Below, one piece after another: positions 51,851 through 63,091 of a stretch of 64,000 nucleotides of DNA. The translations under genes and the position numbers were made by a program. This DNA comes from Symsagittifera roscoffensis (lineage: Eukaryota; Xenacoelomorpha; Acoela; Convolutidae), in contig NC_087067.1 in assembly GCF_963678635.1 (NCBI RefSeq), forward strand, positions 7,237,716-7,301,715, written 5' to 3'. Position 1 is the stretch's first letter; the number at the start of each line of letters is the position of its first letter. The notes beneath the pieces were generated by a model, which was not told where the DNA came from, ran no database searches, and worked only from the letters and a program-made list of their open reading frames with translations.

Positions 51851-52398
51851 AGATATTGAGAAAAACGGATTTTGTATCATTGCTTGAAACGTGACGTTTT
51901 AACACATACACATAAAACAAATGGTGATAAAAAGTCTTAAAAGAGCCTCAAGCATTAAAATTAAACAAATTAAACAAAAAATTTCTATCATCTAAATACC
52001 AGATGTTAATTTTTGACTCCAACTGTTTGACTAGTGTCTGAATTGTTTCCGCAAATAGGGGTTGGGCTTCAGGATCACCTGGCTGAGTTCCGTCTTCTGA
52101 CATTATGACAGAGCTTCCGTAAAAAAGGTAACTAGGTTTACTATACGCGCAATGGGTGTAATTATACAATTCGGGGCGATTTGAATAAACATGATTCGTC
52201 ATTGTTTCTCTATTTAGAGAGTTAAAGGCATTCATAAAATCTAGTTTTAAAAGAACAGTGCATTTTGGATTGTCGTCGCGTTCAATTAGGTTTCGAAACG
52301 AGTGTGCAGCTATTTCTGATTCTCGTTTGGTACCGCATCCTACCTGTACGTTTCCGCAAAAATTTTGTCACTCGGAGCGGGCCTTGCTTTTAGCGCAT

Positions 52399-53043
52399 TT
52401 AGACGCGATACGTCTCTGCGTGTTGCCTATGGCAATCGGTCTCAACACTCCGTCTATCTTTATGAGGGCGATAAGCTTTGCGCCAAAAAAAGAAAGGTCC
52501 TAGGGGTTCGGGTATTTTGCCATCTCCAATGAGGTTTATCAGCTTAATAAGCGATTTCAGAAAATCAAGTCCTGCACTGCCATTCGATTTACTAAAAAGA
52601 TCTTTAAAAATTTGAGGAACTATTTTATCAGGACCTGCTGCTGATCCGTTCGGAACGGACCTTATCGCTTTGTGTAAGTCAAAATCGATTACGAAAACAC
52701 TATTCAAATTTTCTGGATTTGTAGCTGCAAATTTGGCTCGCTGAGGGTGCATCGACATTAATTTTTGATAGTTATCAGTTGAAAAAGGAGCAATTTTGTC
52801 ATCCGAAGCAGCAAGTATTATTCCTCCCTTTCCATTTCCTTCATCGAGCTTACTACTTATTAGCTTTATTCTCTGCTCGAGGTCACTCAGAGGCGGGCTT
52901 GAAACTTGGGGATGGGGTTTTGGAAGTGCCACGTCATTTGCTCGAACTTTTTTATTTACAAAGAGCTCATGCTTTTGGTCTGTTTGCGTCCAATTCTTTT
53001 CTGTTGCTCCAAAAAAAAGAACGACGTTAACAAAGTTAGCCAT
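52399..53043 (-). pseudogene. Non-LTR RT, N-terminal ORF fragment (214 codons)
   Basis: This is the longest open frame of the element. It contains an unstructured charged lead (ANDVALPKPHPQVSSPPLSD), the block AIRSVPNGSAAGPDKI, and KLINLIGDGKIPEPLGPFFF. The frame is lost after FFWRKAYRPHKDRR. The true start is upstream, because NDIVYNEEDVAKWLTLLTSF is read in another frame at 53080-53020. Confidence 0.75.
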
Positions 53044-53137
53044 TTTGCAACATCTTCTTCATTGTAGACGATGTCATTTATTTTGTCCGAAACACTTTCC
53101 GCCAAGGGAACACGCGAGTCTTTTGGTACTCTCTTGA

Positions 53138-56100
53138 GTACTCGGACATTTGAGATGGCCGTAATAACAAAATTTTCTAGCGCTAAATCATTACCTATTG
53201 TTGCTTTATTAACAAATTTTACATCAGCGCATAACGGACATTGAAACTATTGGGTTTTCTTAGAGTTACTAAGAGAAATATTTACATAACTGATATGATA
53301 CCAACTAGAACAACGATCACTTCTAATCCAATTCATCAGTCCTGAAGGTTTTAAGCAAACTTTGCTTGTACACTCTTTCTTGTTTTTCCTCATCTTGACG
53401 CAGCAAAAAGGTAAAAAAAGTATTTTGACTGGACTTTAGGGGACTAAACTAACCCATGATAAGCGGTTAGTAGAAATTTTAAAAATCAGAAAAAAAAGAC
53501 AATTAAATTAATTTAAATTTTAAAATCGAATTATAAAAATCAAAAATAAGGAACAATCTCACCCGAGCTCAGTAGGTCCGGCGGTGCACCACCAGACTTT
53601 TCAAGCCAGTTCCAGTTTCCCACCTCCTCACAGAAAGCCACTTGACAGAACTGTCTCTAAAATCCATCAGAGGGCGCTCCACAAACAGGCACAAACATTA
53701 AACATAACAAATCTACTTGTAAGTTTATCACAACAATTAGGCTAAAAGTATCTGGACGTTCATATTTGGAAATTGACCTTGAGAAAACGTTTAGTCTTGA
53801 TTTTGGGGTGATATACAGTTTTTCAAAATTCGAATTGAGCATGTCATGCTCAAGTTTCTTGCGACAACTGAAAATATCAGAAAAAAGTCAGAAGATTCGA
53901 ACTACAATTGCTGGAAAGTAGTCAAAATTAGAAGCGGTAAATTGCTATTCGCAATTTCCAATACATAATTCGAACGAGATTAGAGCTGTCTTATCTTGGC
54001 AGAAGACAGAAAGTAATCGCAAGTGGAGAGAAAACAAATAAAAGTGGACCAGAGTGAACCTACGGTGGAAAGGTGGACAACCGAAGTTGCCCAATGGTCC
54101 AGACCTAAAACTTATTTCTCCAGCTGAAACTTATTCATTACAAACTTCTCGAGTTAAACTTAATCACCCAATCAATTCTAGAGTTGCTTTATAGTTTAGT
54201 TACTCAATTCTAGAGGTCGTCTCGGTTTGTGAGTACCTAATTTATTTTTCTTGAGTGTGTTTTATTTTGTTATGTTGAGTTAGGGAGAGTTCTTAGATTG
54301 ATCCATCTGAAATGGATCAAAGGTCCACTGTCTAAAAAAAAGTAACTTTACGTAAGGTTCCGGCCCTGTTTTTAACGGCGTTTGCGTATTTTAGGTATTT
54401 TGAGACCTGAGTATGGGGGCGTTCTTATTTTCTAGAGCGGGGGGTGGGGTATTTTGGTAGTGGCCGTTAAGTTGTAACAAAAGTTTTTGTCCCATGTCGC
54501 AAGTAAACCGAATTGGCTCCGACCGCTTGAGGCAGAAAAACACAAGAGATAGTGTCCCTGACTCTTGAGCCAATGGTTATAGGGCCTATTTTTCTTTAAC
54601 CTCATATGTGACTTAAGTAGGCGACTGTTACAGAGTGTTTTTATGGCGCTCCTGGGTGTTTTTACGATATCAAGACTACAGGATCAAACCCACTTGACAC
54701 AGCTCCGGGCTACATGCCCATTCTAGAGTACCGGTGGTTTTGTTCAACGGTAACGTATTCGACTTTTGGTTGTACCGCGTTAACTTTTCATGAAAACATG
54801 AGAAAATTTCCCGGTGCGCTTTCCGAAACGAGGCCTAGCTAACCGAGTTAGGGGGGTCACTAGGGTGACAAAAAACAAATAAACGAGAAAATGCGAAACA
54901 AAAAACCAAAAAAAAATTAGAAATAGGAACAAAAAACTACAAAACATAAAAAGGACAGTGGCTTTGACTTCCAGATTAGGTGAATGAAACCTTTATATTA
55001 ATTAAATTAGTATACCCATACTGTTTTCCAATAAGACCGATCGTCTCGATCAAATCAGCAACGTTGTACAGGTGCCCAATTGTGGGGCGTTGTAAGGTGT
55101 TCAGATAGCTTGTGATATCAGCGGACCACTGGGAGACTTGACTGGAAGAGGTGACCAGCGAAGTGGGAAAGTGTGACCAACCGGCAGGTGATCAGCCAGC
55201 AGTGTGATTAAAGCAGAACAGAGCAAACGGAAGAAGGTTTACAGAAGTTCTTTTTGGTCAAACGCGTTAAAATCCATTTTACATTATAGAAAATAGGTGT
55301 AAAATTGAATAAGCGAATACCCACTGTTTTGAGGATTTTTTTTTACATGAGCAGAGCTTGGAAACAGGTTCTACGGGTTTCTCTCGAGGGGTTTAGCACC
55401 CATCGCGCTTAGCGTAATTTTCGGCTTAAGTGGGGAGCTAGATAGGGGGAGGTTAAAAGGGGGGCTGGTTAAGATAGAGGTTGGTGGTTGAAAATTGTAA
55501 AAAGCGGGGACGCATTATAGTAACTATACAATCGATATCGTCGATTTAGTTACATTAGTAGACCCAGAGTCTGGAATGATCCATCTTTAGACTCAGAACA
55601 AGAGTTGCAACGCGATATATCCAAACTTAAGATCGAATTAAGGTAGGTAACCTGGTCGGATGGGGTAGGGGGATCGTAAATAGACCGTTTTTGGAACCCA
55701 AAAAGAGAATACCCCATAAGACCGTTAGTAGGGGGAGGAAAAACGCGTGACAATCAGGTACCAGAAATTTTTTTTACCAAAAGACTACTTTGGTCGCATA
55801 TTAATTTTGGATGTACTCACCGTTTTTTCTATATTTTTTCAATTTTCTCAGTTAAATTTTTACGTTTTCGGATCAAATATAATTGGTTTTTAATGAATCA
55901 GAGGTCATAAGGCACTTGCTAACAAGTCGTGTTTCGACTTGCGTCGGATTAATAAAGGGAAGGTAATTTCAGAGTATTTAGTAGGTAAAATTTTGATTGA
56001 CAGGATTGGGTTTTGGTGAATTTTTAGTACTAGAGCTCTAGAGGTTGTACTGGGATAGTGATAGGAAATTCCAATACTCGACACAAGGTACAGAGGATTT

Positions 56101-56150
56101 CATCAATCAGATGAAGAAACACTTGGGCTACGAGGTTGGAAGAAGTGCAA
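53138..56150. other. Repeat-derived region with no recognised gene
   Basis: It contains no supported ORF. An ~90-bp segment at 54560-54660 is inverted relative to 57932-58020 (GCGACTGTTACAGAGTGTTT, ATGGCGCTCCTGGGTG). The GC-richer 54000-56150 could be LTR or leader DNA of the downstream Gypsy-type element, but no matching second LTR was found. Confidence 0.45.
54560..54660 (+). repeat. Inverted repeat partner of 57932-58020
   Basis: ATAGGGCCTATTTTTC, a CTCATATGTGACT block, AAGTAGGCGACTGTT and TTTTATGGCGCTCCTGGG match the reverse complement of 57932-58020 in the same order. Confidence 0.8.
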
Positions 56151-56159
56151 AGAGTCTAG

Positions 56160-56880
56160 CCGGTGGTCTTGGGATAGTGATCTAAGTGTCCCAACACTCG
56201 GTTTTGGGATAGTGATCTAAGTGTCCCAACACAAAAGAACTAGATTTCCGATTGTCCCAACATTTGAGCGAAGCCTCCCAGGAGGAATTAGAAAAAGTCC
56301 TGGGACAGTACAAAGTGTCCCGACACTCGAGCGAAGTCTCCTAGGAGGGTTCAGAAAAGTCCTGGGACAGTACGAAGAGTCGCAACACTTAAAGCGAAGT
56401 GTCCTAGGATGGTTCGGAAAAGTCCTGGGACAGTACGAAGTGTCCCAACACTTAAAGCGAAGTGTCCTAGGAGGGTTCAGAAAAGTCCTGGGACAGTACG
56501 AAGTGTCCCAACACTTGATCGAAGGGCCGGGCTAGGAGGGTTCAGAAAAGCTCTGGGACAGTAACGAAGTGTCCCAAAACTTAAGCGAATGGTCCTGGGA
56601 GAGTTCACAAAAGTCTTGGGACAGCAACGAAGTAAACCAACACTTGAGCGAAGGGTCCTAGGAGGGCTCAGAATAGTCCTGGGACAGAAACAAACAAACC
56701 AACACTTGAGCGAAGGGTCCTAGGAGGGTTCAGAAAGATACTAGGACCGCACCAAAGTATACCAAGACCCAATCGAAGTATCCCAACACTTGAGCGAAGG
56801 GTCCTAAGAGAATAACAAGAAATCCTGGGAAAGTATTAAAGCATCCCAAAACTAGAACGAAGGGTTCTAAGCACTGAAAA
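56160..56880. repeat. Minisatellite, ~62-63 bp units (about 11 copies)
   Basis: The consensus has AGTCCTGGGACAGTACGAAG, TGTCCCAACACTTGAGCGAA and GGTCCTAGGAGGGTTCAGAA. Central units are near-identical; edge units are decayed. Because many units are 63 bp, one frame stays open (about 56220-56535) and repeats SQHLKRSVLGGFRKVLGQYE, but this is a by-product. Confidence 0.92.
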
Positions 56881-57128
56881 TGATTTAGATTCAAAACTGA
56901 TTTAGACTAGTTCGACTGATTTTAGTTTTTAATACTTTATGAAATATTTCTTTATATTTTCAATCGGATTTTACAAAAGGGACTTGTAAATATTAAAATT
57001 GTAAATAAAAAAATGTATTTAAGAATCATGAAACGAAATAGGGTATCGATAGTTGAAAGAAGAGCAACAGGACTAAAACAAAATCAAACCTCGTCCAACG
57101 GAAAGCAACCCTACCAAATCCGAAAGTA

Positions 57129-57909
57129 ATGAGAAAAAATATTTCAGTGAACATGGTTAACAGAAGAAGCGTAAAAGAACGTAAGGCCAAGGAGAAAGCA
57201 ATAGATGAACCAACTGTACCGGCTAGAGAAACCGATCTTGAGACACCAGATTGACATTGTAGACGAGTTCTCACCAAATGAGTTCTCACTAAATGACATT
57301 GTAGACGAAACAACAAGCAACACGGCGGACACGATAAAAGACGATTCCCAAACAAAAAGAACCTCGTTCACAGAGAAGATTGCAGCGATGGTCGGGATGA
57401 AACTAAAAGAGAAAGAAGAAGTAATGCAGACGACCGGGAAATGCAAAACGTTTGGAACAGTTTCCGCAATTACAACAGAAACCAAGCAAGACGAAGAGCA
57501 GGTCACACATGGAGCAACGGCTAACCAGGAAAAAACAATTTCACTTGAGCTGGGCGACTTGATGGCTAAGTTGGAGCAAATCGACAAGAAACTGAATTAC
57601 AGCGAGAAGGACCGCCAAGAGCTAAAAAGAAAAATACGACACAACAAGAATGAGAAAGTAGATAACTGCTTTAGCTTGGCAAGGGCGACGGACGAGAAGC
57701 TACAGCAGATGTCAGACAAGAGAGAGGCTACCGATAAAGAGCCAGAGAAACATATCAAGAAGGATATGGAAGAAATTAAGAAACGGTATTACACCGTGAA
57801 CGAGAAGCTATGGAATCTAGATACCAGAATGGATACAATGGGCAAAAAACAAGCTGAAAGTTCTTGTGCCATACAGTCCAAACTGGATGCTCTCTTGAAA
57901 AATTCATAA
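57129..57909 (+). pseudogene. Element G2 gag-like coiled-coil ORF, frameshifted
   Basis: A first frame begins MRKNISVNMVNRRSVKERKA (57129) and stops at about 57253. The main frame (57205-57909) then reads LRHQIDIVDEFSPNEFSLND, KTISLELGDLMAKLEQIDKK and a long helical tail ending SSCAIQSKLDALLKNS. The C-terminal 120 residues are Lys/Glu-rich heptad-like coiled coil. No zinc knuckle is found. Position and orientation upstream of RNase H-integrase suggest gag of the G2 Gypsy-type element. Confidence 0.55.
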
Positions 57910-57931
57910 GCCCAAGAAAAATTAGTGGTGG

Positions 57932-58830
57932 CCCACCCAGGAGCGCCATAAAAACACTATGAAACAGTCGCCTACTTGAGTCACAAATGAGGATAAGGAA
58001 ATATAGGCCCTATATTTTTCTACAAAGGTGACTACGGCAAACATTTCCGCTTTGGGTGCTCCGTATTCATCTCTGTATCACTTAAGATTTTGCTCCGGTA
58101 AGCTATCGGTCTCAACACTGTCTTTCCGTTCCACTCCTGTTCTTGGTGGAGTATTCCAGAGATCGCTTTCACCGATGCATCCGTGTCCAGCACGTACACT
58201 CCCTTTTCGGTGGGCATCCCCAGAACTGGCAGTTCGCACAACTCTGTTTTTATTTTTGAAATGACTCCTCTGCTGCGTGATTCCGAGTGAACTTCTTACC
58301 CTTATGCCTAATGAGTTGTTGCATTGGATATACTTGGTTCGCATAGCCCTTGATGAACTCCCTGTCGTAGTTTGCGAAACCCAAGAAGCTCATCAACTGG
58401 TGTTCTGTTTTTGGCAATTTCCAAGTCAGTACTGCCTCTACCGCATCTGGGTCTGGTCTAATACCATGCTCGTCCACCATTCTTCCCAGGTATTTAATCG
58501 GGTCCCTGATAATCTCACACTTCGATGGCTTGCATTTTTGTCCTGCTCTCTTCATACAAGTAAATACCTCTTCCATTTGTTCAATGTGGTCATCCAGTAT
58601 AGGTGTTGCAATCACCATGTCATCTACGTAGCACATTACTAAATTGCCATACTTCTGTATTATGCTTGTCAGCTTGTATTAAGCCTTTTTTTCATTTGCC
58701 ATTATCAAACTTACCGGTTTAATTCCGTACTTCCTTTCCGAGTTTCGAATCCTGAACATCGCATTGTTAAGATCAATTGTTACATCTGAAAGTTTCTGCC
58801 TAAAATGAATTGATCAGACTCATTTAGATT
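57932..58830 (-). pseudogene. pol: G2 reverse transcriptase - RNase H block, inverted
   Basis: On the minus strand: SDVTIDLNNAMFRIRNSERK (about 58790, RT entrance), motif C MCYVDDMVIATPILDDH (58636, YVDD), KPSKCEIIRDPIKYLGRMVD, the thumb LPKTEHQLMSFLGFANYDRE, then RNase H start GVYVLDTDASVKAISGILHQ (58200) and, one frame over, YGAPKAEMFAVVTFVEKYRA (about 58060-58020). RNase H stops there. The next segment of RNase H continues on the plus strand at 58850. The block is therefore inverted relative to the rest of the element. Confidence 0.85.
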
Positions 58831-58849
58831 CTTCACCACCAAAAAACTC

Positions 58850-59874
58850 ATTCCAGTAGAAAAATACAGAGCACACCAGGGTAGCGAGCCATTGAAGTTA
58901 CGAGTCGACAACAGAGCACTCAGTTGGTTTAAAACGTATTCAATGGACCAGAGCTACATTGAGAGATGGATAGTGCGCTTGGATGGCTACGACATGATTA
59001 TTGAATAAGGGACAAACATCAAAACGCCGACAGTTTGAGCAAAAACACGGGGTTTTACGAGAGACAGGAGCAAAAGGAGGCCGACACGCCGGAAATCAAA
59101 GAGGGCTTCTCATTTATGGACAAGGAGACGTATGACAGTCTTCCACTCACGAGGTGGCTTGACAAGTCAGGGAAACCAATAGTGGACCATCCCGAGCTAC
59201 CGGCAGAACATGAGACGAAAAAAATTCTCAAGAGAGAAACAGGGACGCCAATGGAAATGATGCTCAAGTCGAAGATAATGAGGGAAATACTAGAAGCAAA
59301 AGGCTCTGACCTCGATGAAGTGGAGACAAGAAGGGTGACGATAGGAGAAGATCTGAGGAGACTACTCGAGAAACTAGCCGACGATAAACCGGTAGCCCGG
59401 TACAATGATAAAGACAAACCGGAAGTCACCATATTGAAAAGAGGGGAAGCGGCTCAAGGCGAGGACTCAACAATAAGGCAACCTGACGACAAAGAAGTTA
59501 TGCGGACATTGGTCGAGAAGATCCCAGAGGACATACTAAGACAGACTACGCTTCGGAAGAAGAAAGTGACTTTCAAGAAGGAAGCCGAACACCTAGGACC
59601 AGATCAAAAGTCCGGGGAGTGGTCGAAATCAGAAAGAGACAGTGAGGAAGAGAATTTGTCCGGGGAGTCGGAAGAATGGGAGGATGACTCGGAGAAGAGT
59701 TGTGATGATCAAGACAAACTTTGCATGATATTAGCAGAAGAGAAAATGAGGCACCAAGACAGGGAGCTACAAAAAGACTCTTCCAACATAGAGCAACCGG
59801 ATGTGTACGGCGGAGAGGTGCCTGAGAAGATAGCCGTGTCAAGGAAACCATTCAGGGAACTATCGTGCAACTAA
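58850..59874 (+). pseudogene. pol: G2 RNase H C-terminal part and linker
   Basis: The plus strand resumes with VEKYRAHQGSEPLKLRVDNR and ALSWFKTYSMDQSYIERWIV, DGYDMIIE (58860-59005), then after a small frame break RDKHQNADSLSKNTGFYERQ. A long charged linker follows (ETYDSLPLTRWLDKSGKPIV … DSEEENLSGESEEWEDDSEK). An in-frame TAA at 59872-59874 separates it from integrase. Confidence 0.85.
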
Positions 59875-61488
59875 AATGTCAGGACGAACCTGGAACCGGA
59901 TGATAACAGGGAGGTCTTGAGAAGGATAATTTGCGTTCAGCTAAAAGACGACATCCACAGTCCCGGAGAACTGAATTGTCAAATGATGGTATTGAAGGAA
60001 TACGTCAAAGCGAGATACAGACTATCGGATCTGATACAAGCCCAGAAGAATGACAAGATGAAGAAAAACCTCTCCAAATGGATCCGGACGGGAGACAAGG
60101 AGAAAGGTGACCTGGAGGAAGATAGTTACAAGATCTTGAGCCAGTTCTACAAGAAAAGAAGGGACTTACTATATCACACAGCTGATGGTGTGGTAGCCTG
60201 TAGGAGGAAAGATGAGGAGAAGATACTACACAAGCATAATCTCATCATATTACCACAGCTATACCAAACGGAAGTGTTGTTCAGATCGCACGACCAAATT
60301 GGACATCAGGGGATAGACAAGGAACAACAAAAAATACTACACAGGTTTGAATGGCCGGGGTTGAGAAAGGCTTGCGAAAGGTGGGTGAAAGCATGTTTGT
60401 CGTGCTTGCAAGCGAAGTACCCTAGAAAAATGAAGTTCCCACTTAAGTCCGTGAAAAACTCGGAATTTAACGAGGTCGTGCAGATAGACCATCAGAAGAT
60501 CTGCATGACCGAAACGGGATGCAATCAGATACTGGTAATTATAGACCACTTCAAGAAACTGGCAGAAGCGGTGCCATGTCACACGACCTCAGCGGAAGAA
60601 ATTTGTGATCATTTGATAACGCACTGGACATCACGAGATGGTTGTCCGATGACATTCGAGTCGGACAAAGGGAAAGCCTTCGAAGACCTTCCTAACAAAA
60701 GAACTAATGAGGAGATCCCATATTGCTCAAGCACATTCAACAACCTACCATCCTCAAACGAACGGAGAAGCAGAGCAAAACTCTGTTGAACATGTCCAAG
60801 GTATATTTCTCGAGATATATGACAGATTGGAATAAATATCTGCCACAATTGGTAGGGGCGTATAACAGCACGCAGCACTCAACAACAGGGATCAGTCCTT
60901 TCATCATATTGATTGGCAGGGAGAGAGCAATGCCCCTGACATTCTTCTATACGGAACACGAAGGCAAAAAGACGTCGCCGCGTCTTGAACGAGCTCTGTA
61001 GAAGGAAAACGACGCAGGCACAAATGAGACAGCGGAAGAAGTACGATGAAAAAGTACTTCAGGCAAAACCGTATGCTGTGGGACAATACGTCTGGGTGTT
61101 CCAGAATGTCATACCCCCAAAAGGGACTGAGAAGTTGCTGAAGAAATAGAGAGGATCGTTTATGATAACAGAGGTACACCAGCAGAGCCGGTTCTATCGC
61201 TTGAGTACAGGGCAAGCGGCGCACTACGAAAATCTGAAACCTCACGTCCCATCTCCGGAAGACTGGTGTGTACCACAGAACATGAAAGGACCAGAGGATC
61301 TACTGGTAGAACCAGCATGTGAGGTGAACGAGAAAGTCACCAGAGAAAAGAATGACGGCAACGAGGACGTGAGCATGGATGATAACGAGAAGATAGAGGT
61401 GGATTCGGACGAAGGGTCTTTCGCGGAGGAAAAAGGGAATGATCCAGAGCAGAAAGAGGTACCAACGTGGCAGAACCAGACCAACTGA
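59875..61488 (+). pseudogene. pol: G2 integrase, frameshifted
   Basis: It is in the same frame as the linker after the TAA. The HHCC zinc domain is HDQIGHQGIDKEQQ … ERWVKACLSCLQAK (60280-60410). The core has VVQIDHQKICMTETGCNQIL (catalytic Asp, about 60480), MTFESDKGKAFEDL (second Asp, about 60655) and, one frame over, TTYHPQTNGEAEQNSVEHVQ (catalytic Glu, about 60735-60800). YLPQLVGAYNSTQHSTTGIS and AKPYAVGQYVWVFQNVIPPK then FYRLSTGQAAHYENLKPHV form the C-terminal domain to about 61250. It ends in an acidic tail. At least three frame changes are present. Confidence 0.88.
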
Positions 61489-62558
61489 TGATCACAGGGA
61501 CGAGGAAAGGCGATCTCAAACGGACAGGAATGAGATACAATAGGTATGGTGACGACTTCTTGATTGACAAGATATAACCAGATGAGATAAGCGAGGATTT
61601 GGTGAACCTGGGCGAGTGGGTAGCCGATGAAGAGTTGCAGATCAGCAACGACAGCGAGCATTCCTTCCAAGAAGACTACTCGTTACCGGAACGAGAAGTA
61701 GACCTGGAACAACGCGAGATAGAAAGAAGGGAACATACAAATCTGAGGGTACTGGAATGGATGCATAATCTTGAGACTGACGAAAGGGAGGCGAAAAACA
61801 TCCAACAAGTCGACGTGTCGGCAATGAAACATATGAAGACAGGAAATCCACTAACTGGTTGGACAGCCACCGACCGGCAACTAGAAGTACCACCGGATAA
61901 CTTGAACCCAGCACCATCGACGGGGACGTCGATAAATATTTTTGTCCGGGGAGTGGGGGTAGGACTTACCCAAACCAAAAACTTGATGATAAAGAAGCTC
62001 AGGAAGGTAAGAGAGACTAATGGGTTGGAACTGGATCAGGAGGAAGCTGAGCCTACCATAGGAAAAAAAATCAAGACAAAATTCGACATACCGAATGAAT
62101 ATTTAGAGAACATCCTGATCACAGACAGCAACTTCATTTTGTCAGATAGGACTAGTGCGATGTGTATAACAGCGGACAAGGGCTTCAACACGAGACTGGA
62201 AGCAGACTTCAAAAGAGAATATCAAAACGTGGAGTTTCTATTCAGGCAGAGGCCAGGGTTGGGAGGAATTGCTGCGCTTCCTCCTTCAGTTTCACAAGTT
62301 CCTGGTAAATATCTGTGTTTTTTGGTGACGAGGGTCAATGAGAGGAACACGATAGACTCCGAGCATGTGATGTTGGCACTAACGAGGTTGAGGGACTTCA
62401 TGGTCGAAAGAGGAATACGAGAGGTCTCAATGCCGGTCTACGATCCAAACAGGGGCAGGTTGAACCCTAGGGAATTATACTCCATCCTGCACGTGGTCTT
62501 TGCAGAAACGGAGATAGTGGTGCACCTACACAATAAGTACTACATTAGTATCGTCTGA
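61489..62558 (+). CDS. G2 pol C-terminal extension with macro-domain-like fold (ADP-ribose binding type)
   Basis: The frame reads KRTGMRYNRYGDDFLIDKI up to an in-frame TAA (61575-61577), then is open from 61578 to the stop at 62556-62558 (about 326 codons). The first half is charged (RREHTNLRVLEWMHNLETDE). From about 62109 to 62534 the pattern fits a TARG1/Poa1-type macro domain: ILITDSNFILSD (strand), SAMCITADKGFNTRLEADFK (the strand and loop that hold ADP-ribose), GIAALPP, GKYLCFLVTRVNERNTIDSE, HVMLALTRLRDFMVERGIRE, VSMPVYDPNRGRLNPRELYS and FAETEIVVHLHNKYY. The glycine-rich loop and Asp needed for hydrolysis in TARG1 (after the SMP strand) are replaced by VYDPNRGRL, so catalysis is doubtful. 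In the intact element this is likely the end of the Pol polyprotein, following the RYGD box that closes many Gypsy pol genes. Confidence 0.65.
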
Positions 62559-62694
62559 GCTTTGAATGGACATGGATGTCTTGAGTTGGGAGGCACGGGG
62601 TTCTAGAGCTAGGTAAAAGGGGCACGAGTCAGGTAGATGAATTTTAATGTAAATGGCATGAAACTTAAAATCTGAAGAGTTAATGGTGCTAAAA

Positions 62695-62751
62695 CATAAA
62701 GTGAATATGCATTCACTTTATGAATATGCAACTAAAATGAATCATTTTAGT
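62695..62751. repeat. Two adjacent perfect palindromes
   Basis: CATAAAGTGAAT-ATGC-ATTCACTTTATG (62695-62722) and ACTAAAATGA-A-TCATTTTAGT (62731-62751) lie eight bases apart. They could form neighbouring hairpins, as in some retroelement 3' ends. Confidence 0.9.
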
Positions 62752-62942
62752 GGAGTTGTTGGGATAATGTCTTGAAGGTATTATTGGGGAAGGTTTAGGC
62801 TAGGCATGAGCAAAAGCATCTTGGTCTAAAAAGTGAATTCTATTTTCAGATTGATTTGCAAATTGAATTAACAATCAAGCTACACGTACTCGAACAAAAA
62901 CAGCAAAAATCTTAACGGTTCTTCACTAGCAGTACTAGAGGA

Positions 62943-63034
62943 GGATATTTCTTGAGTTTAACTGGGAAGGTATTTCTTGAGTTTAACTGGGAAGGTATTT
63001 CTTGAGTTTAACTGGGAAGGTATTTCTTGAGTTT
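62943..63034. repeat. 25-bp tandem repeat, ~3.7 copies
   Basis: The unit GGTATTTCTTGAGTTTAACTG followed by GGAA is repeated with almost no variation. Confidence 0.93.
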
Positions 63035-63091
63035 GTTGACACGTGAGATCTCTCGAAAAGAAGCAACGATGACAGATCGTTTCTAGAAGTC

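Larger units (their letters stand above)
50254..53137 (-). mobile_element. Degraded non-LTR retrotransposon (minus strand)
   Basis: Fragments in order on the minus strand: an N-terminal part (about 53100-52400) with RSVPNGSAAGPDKIVPQIFK, the conserved finger/palm entrance; motif A KLDFMNAFNSLNRETM (about 52255-52210); motif B EDGTQPGDPEAQPLF (about 52100-52050); motif C IWYLDDRNF (about 52000-51975, with YLDD); and C-terminal parts DNQFLQAVLPAAKDGLGLSS and RLLALPAFLASA (51300-51200), then TLVPWAVGKQLLWDATVVDS (50700-50640) and SLAIQIANAACVLGTLND (50400-50350). The C-terminal segments (PW-x-GK-x-L-x-WD, then QIANA) occur after the RT in a family of RT elements widespread in marine invertebrates and may include a nuclease fold. 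At least six frame breaks are present. Confidence 0.8.
62559..63091. other. Spacer between macro-like ORF and next gag-like ORF
   Basis: It contains two palindromes (62695-62751) and 25-bp tandem repeats (62943-63034), listed separately. It may include an LTR, but no second copy is in the window to define it. Confidence 0.5.

Noticed and set aside
56221-56535. Repetitive protein of 21-residue units
   Set aside because: It arises from 63-bp minisatellite units; edge units lose the frame and there is no start context.
59055-59432. Ser-rich minus-strand ORF in the G2 linker
   Set aside because: It is the antisense shadow of an acidic, Lys-rich coding region.
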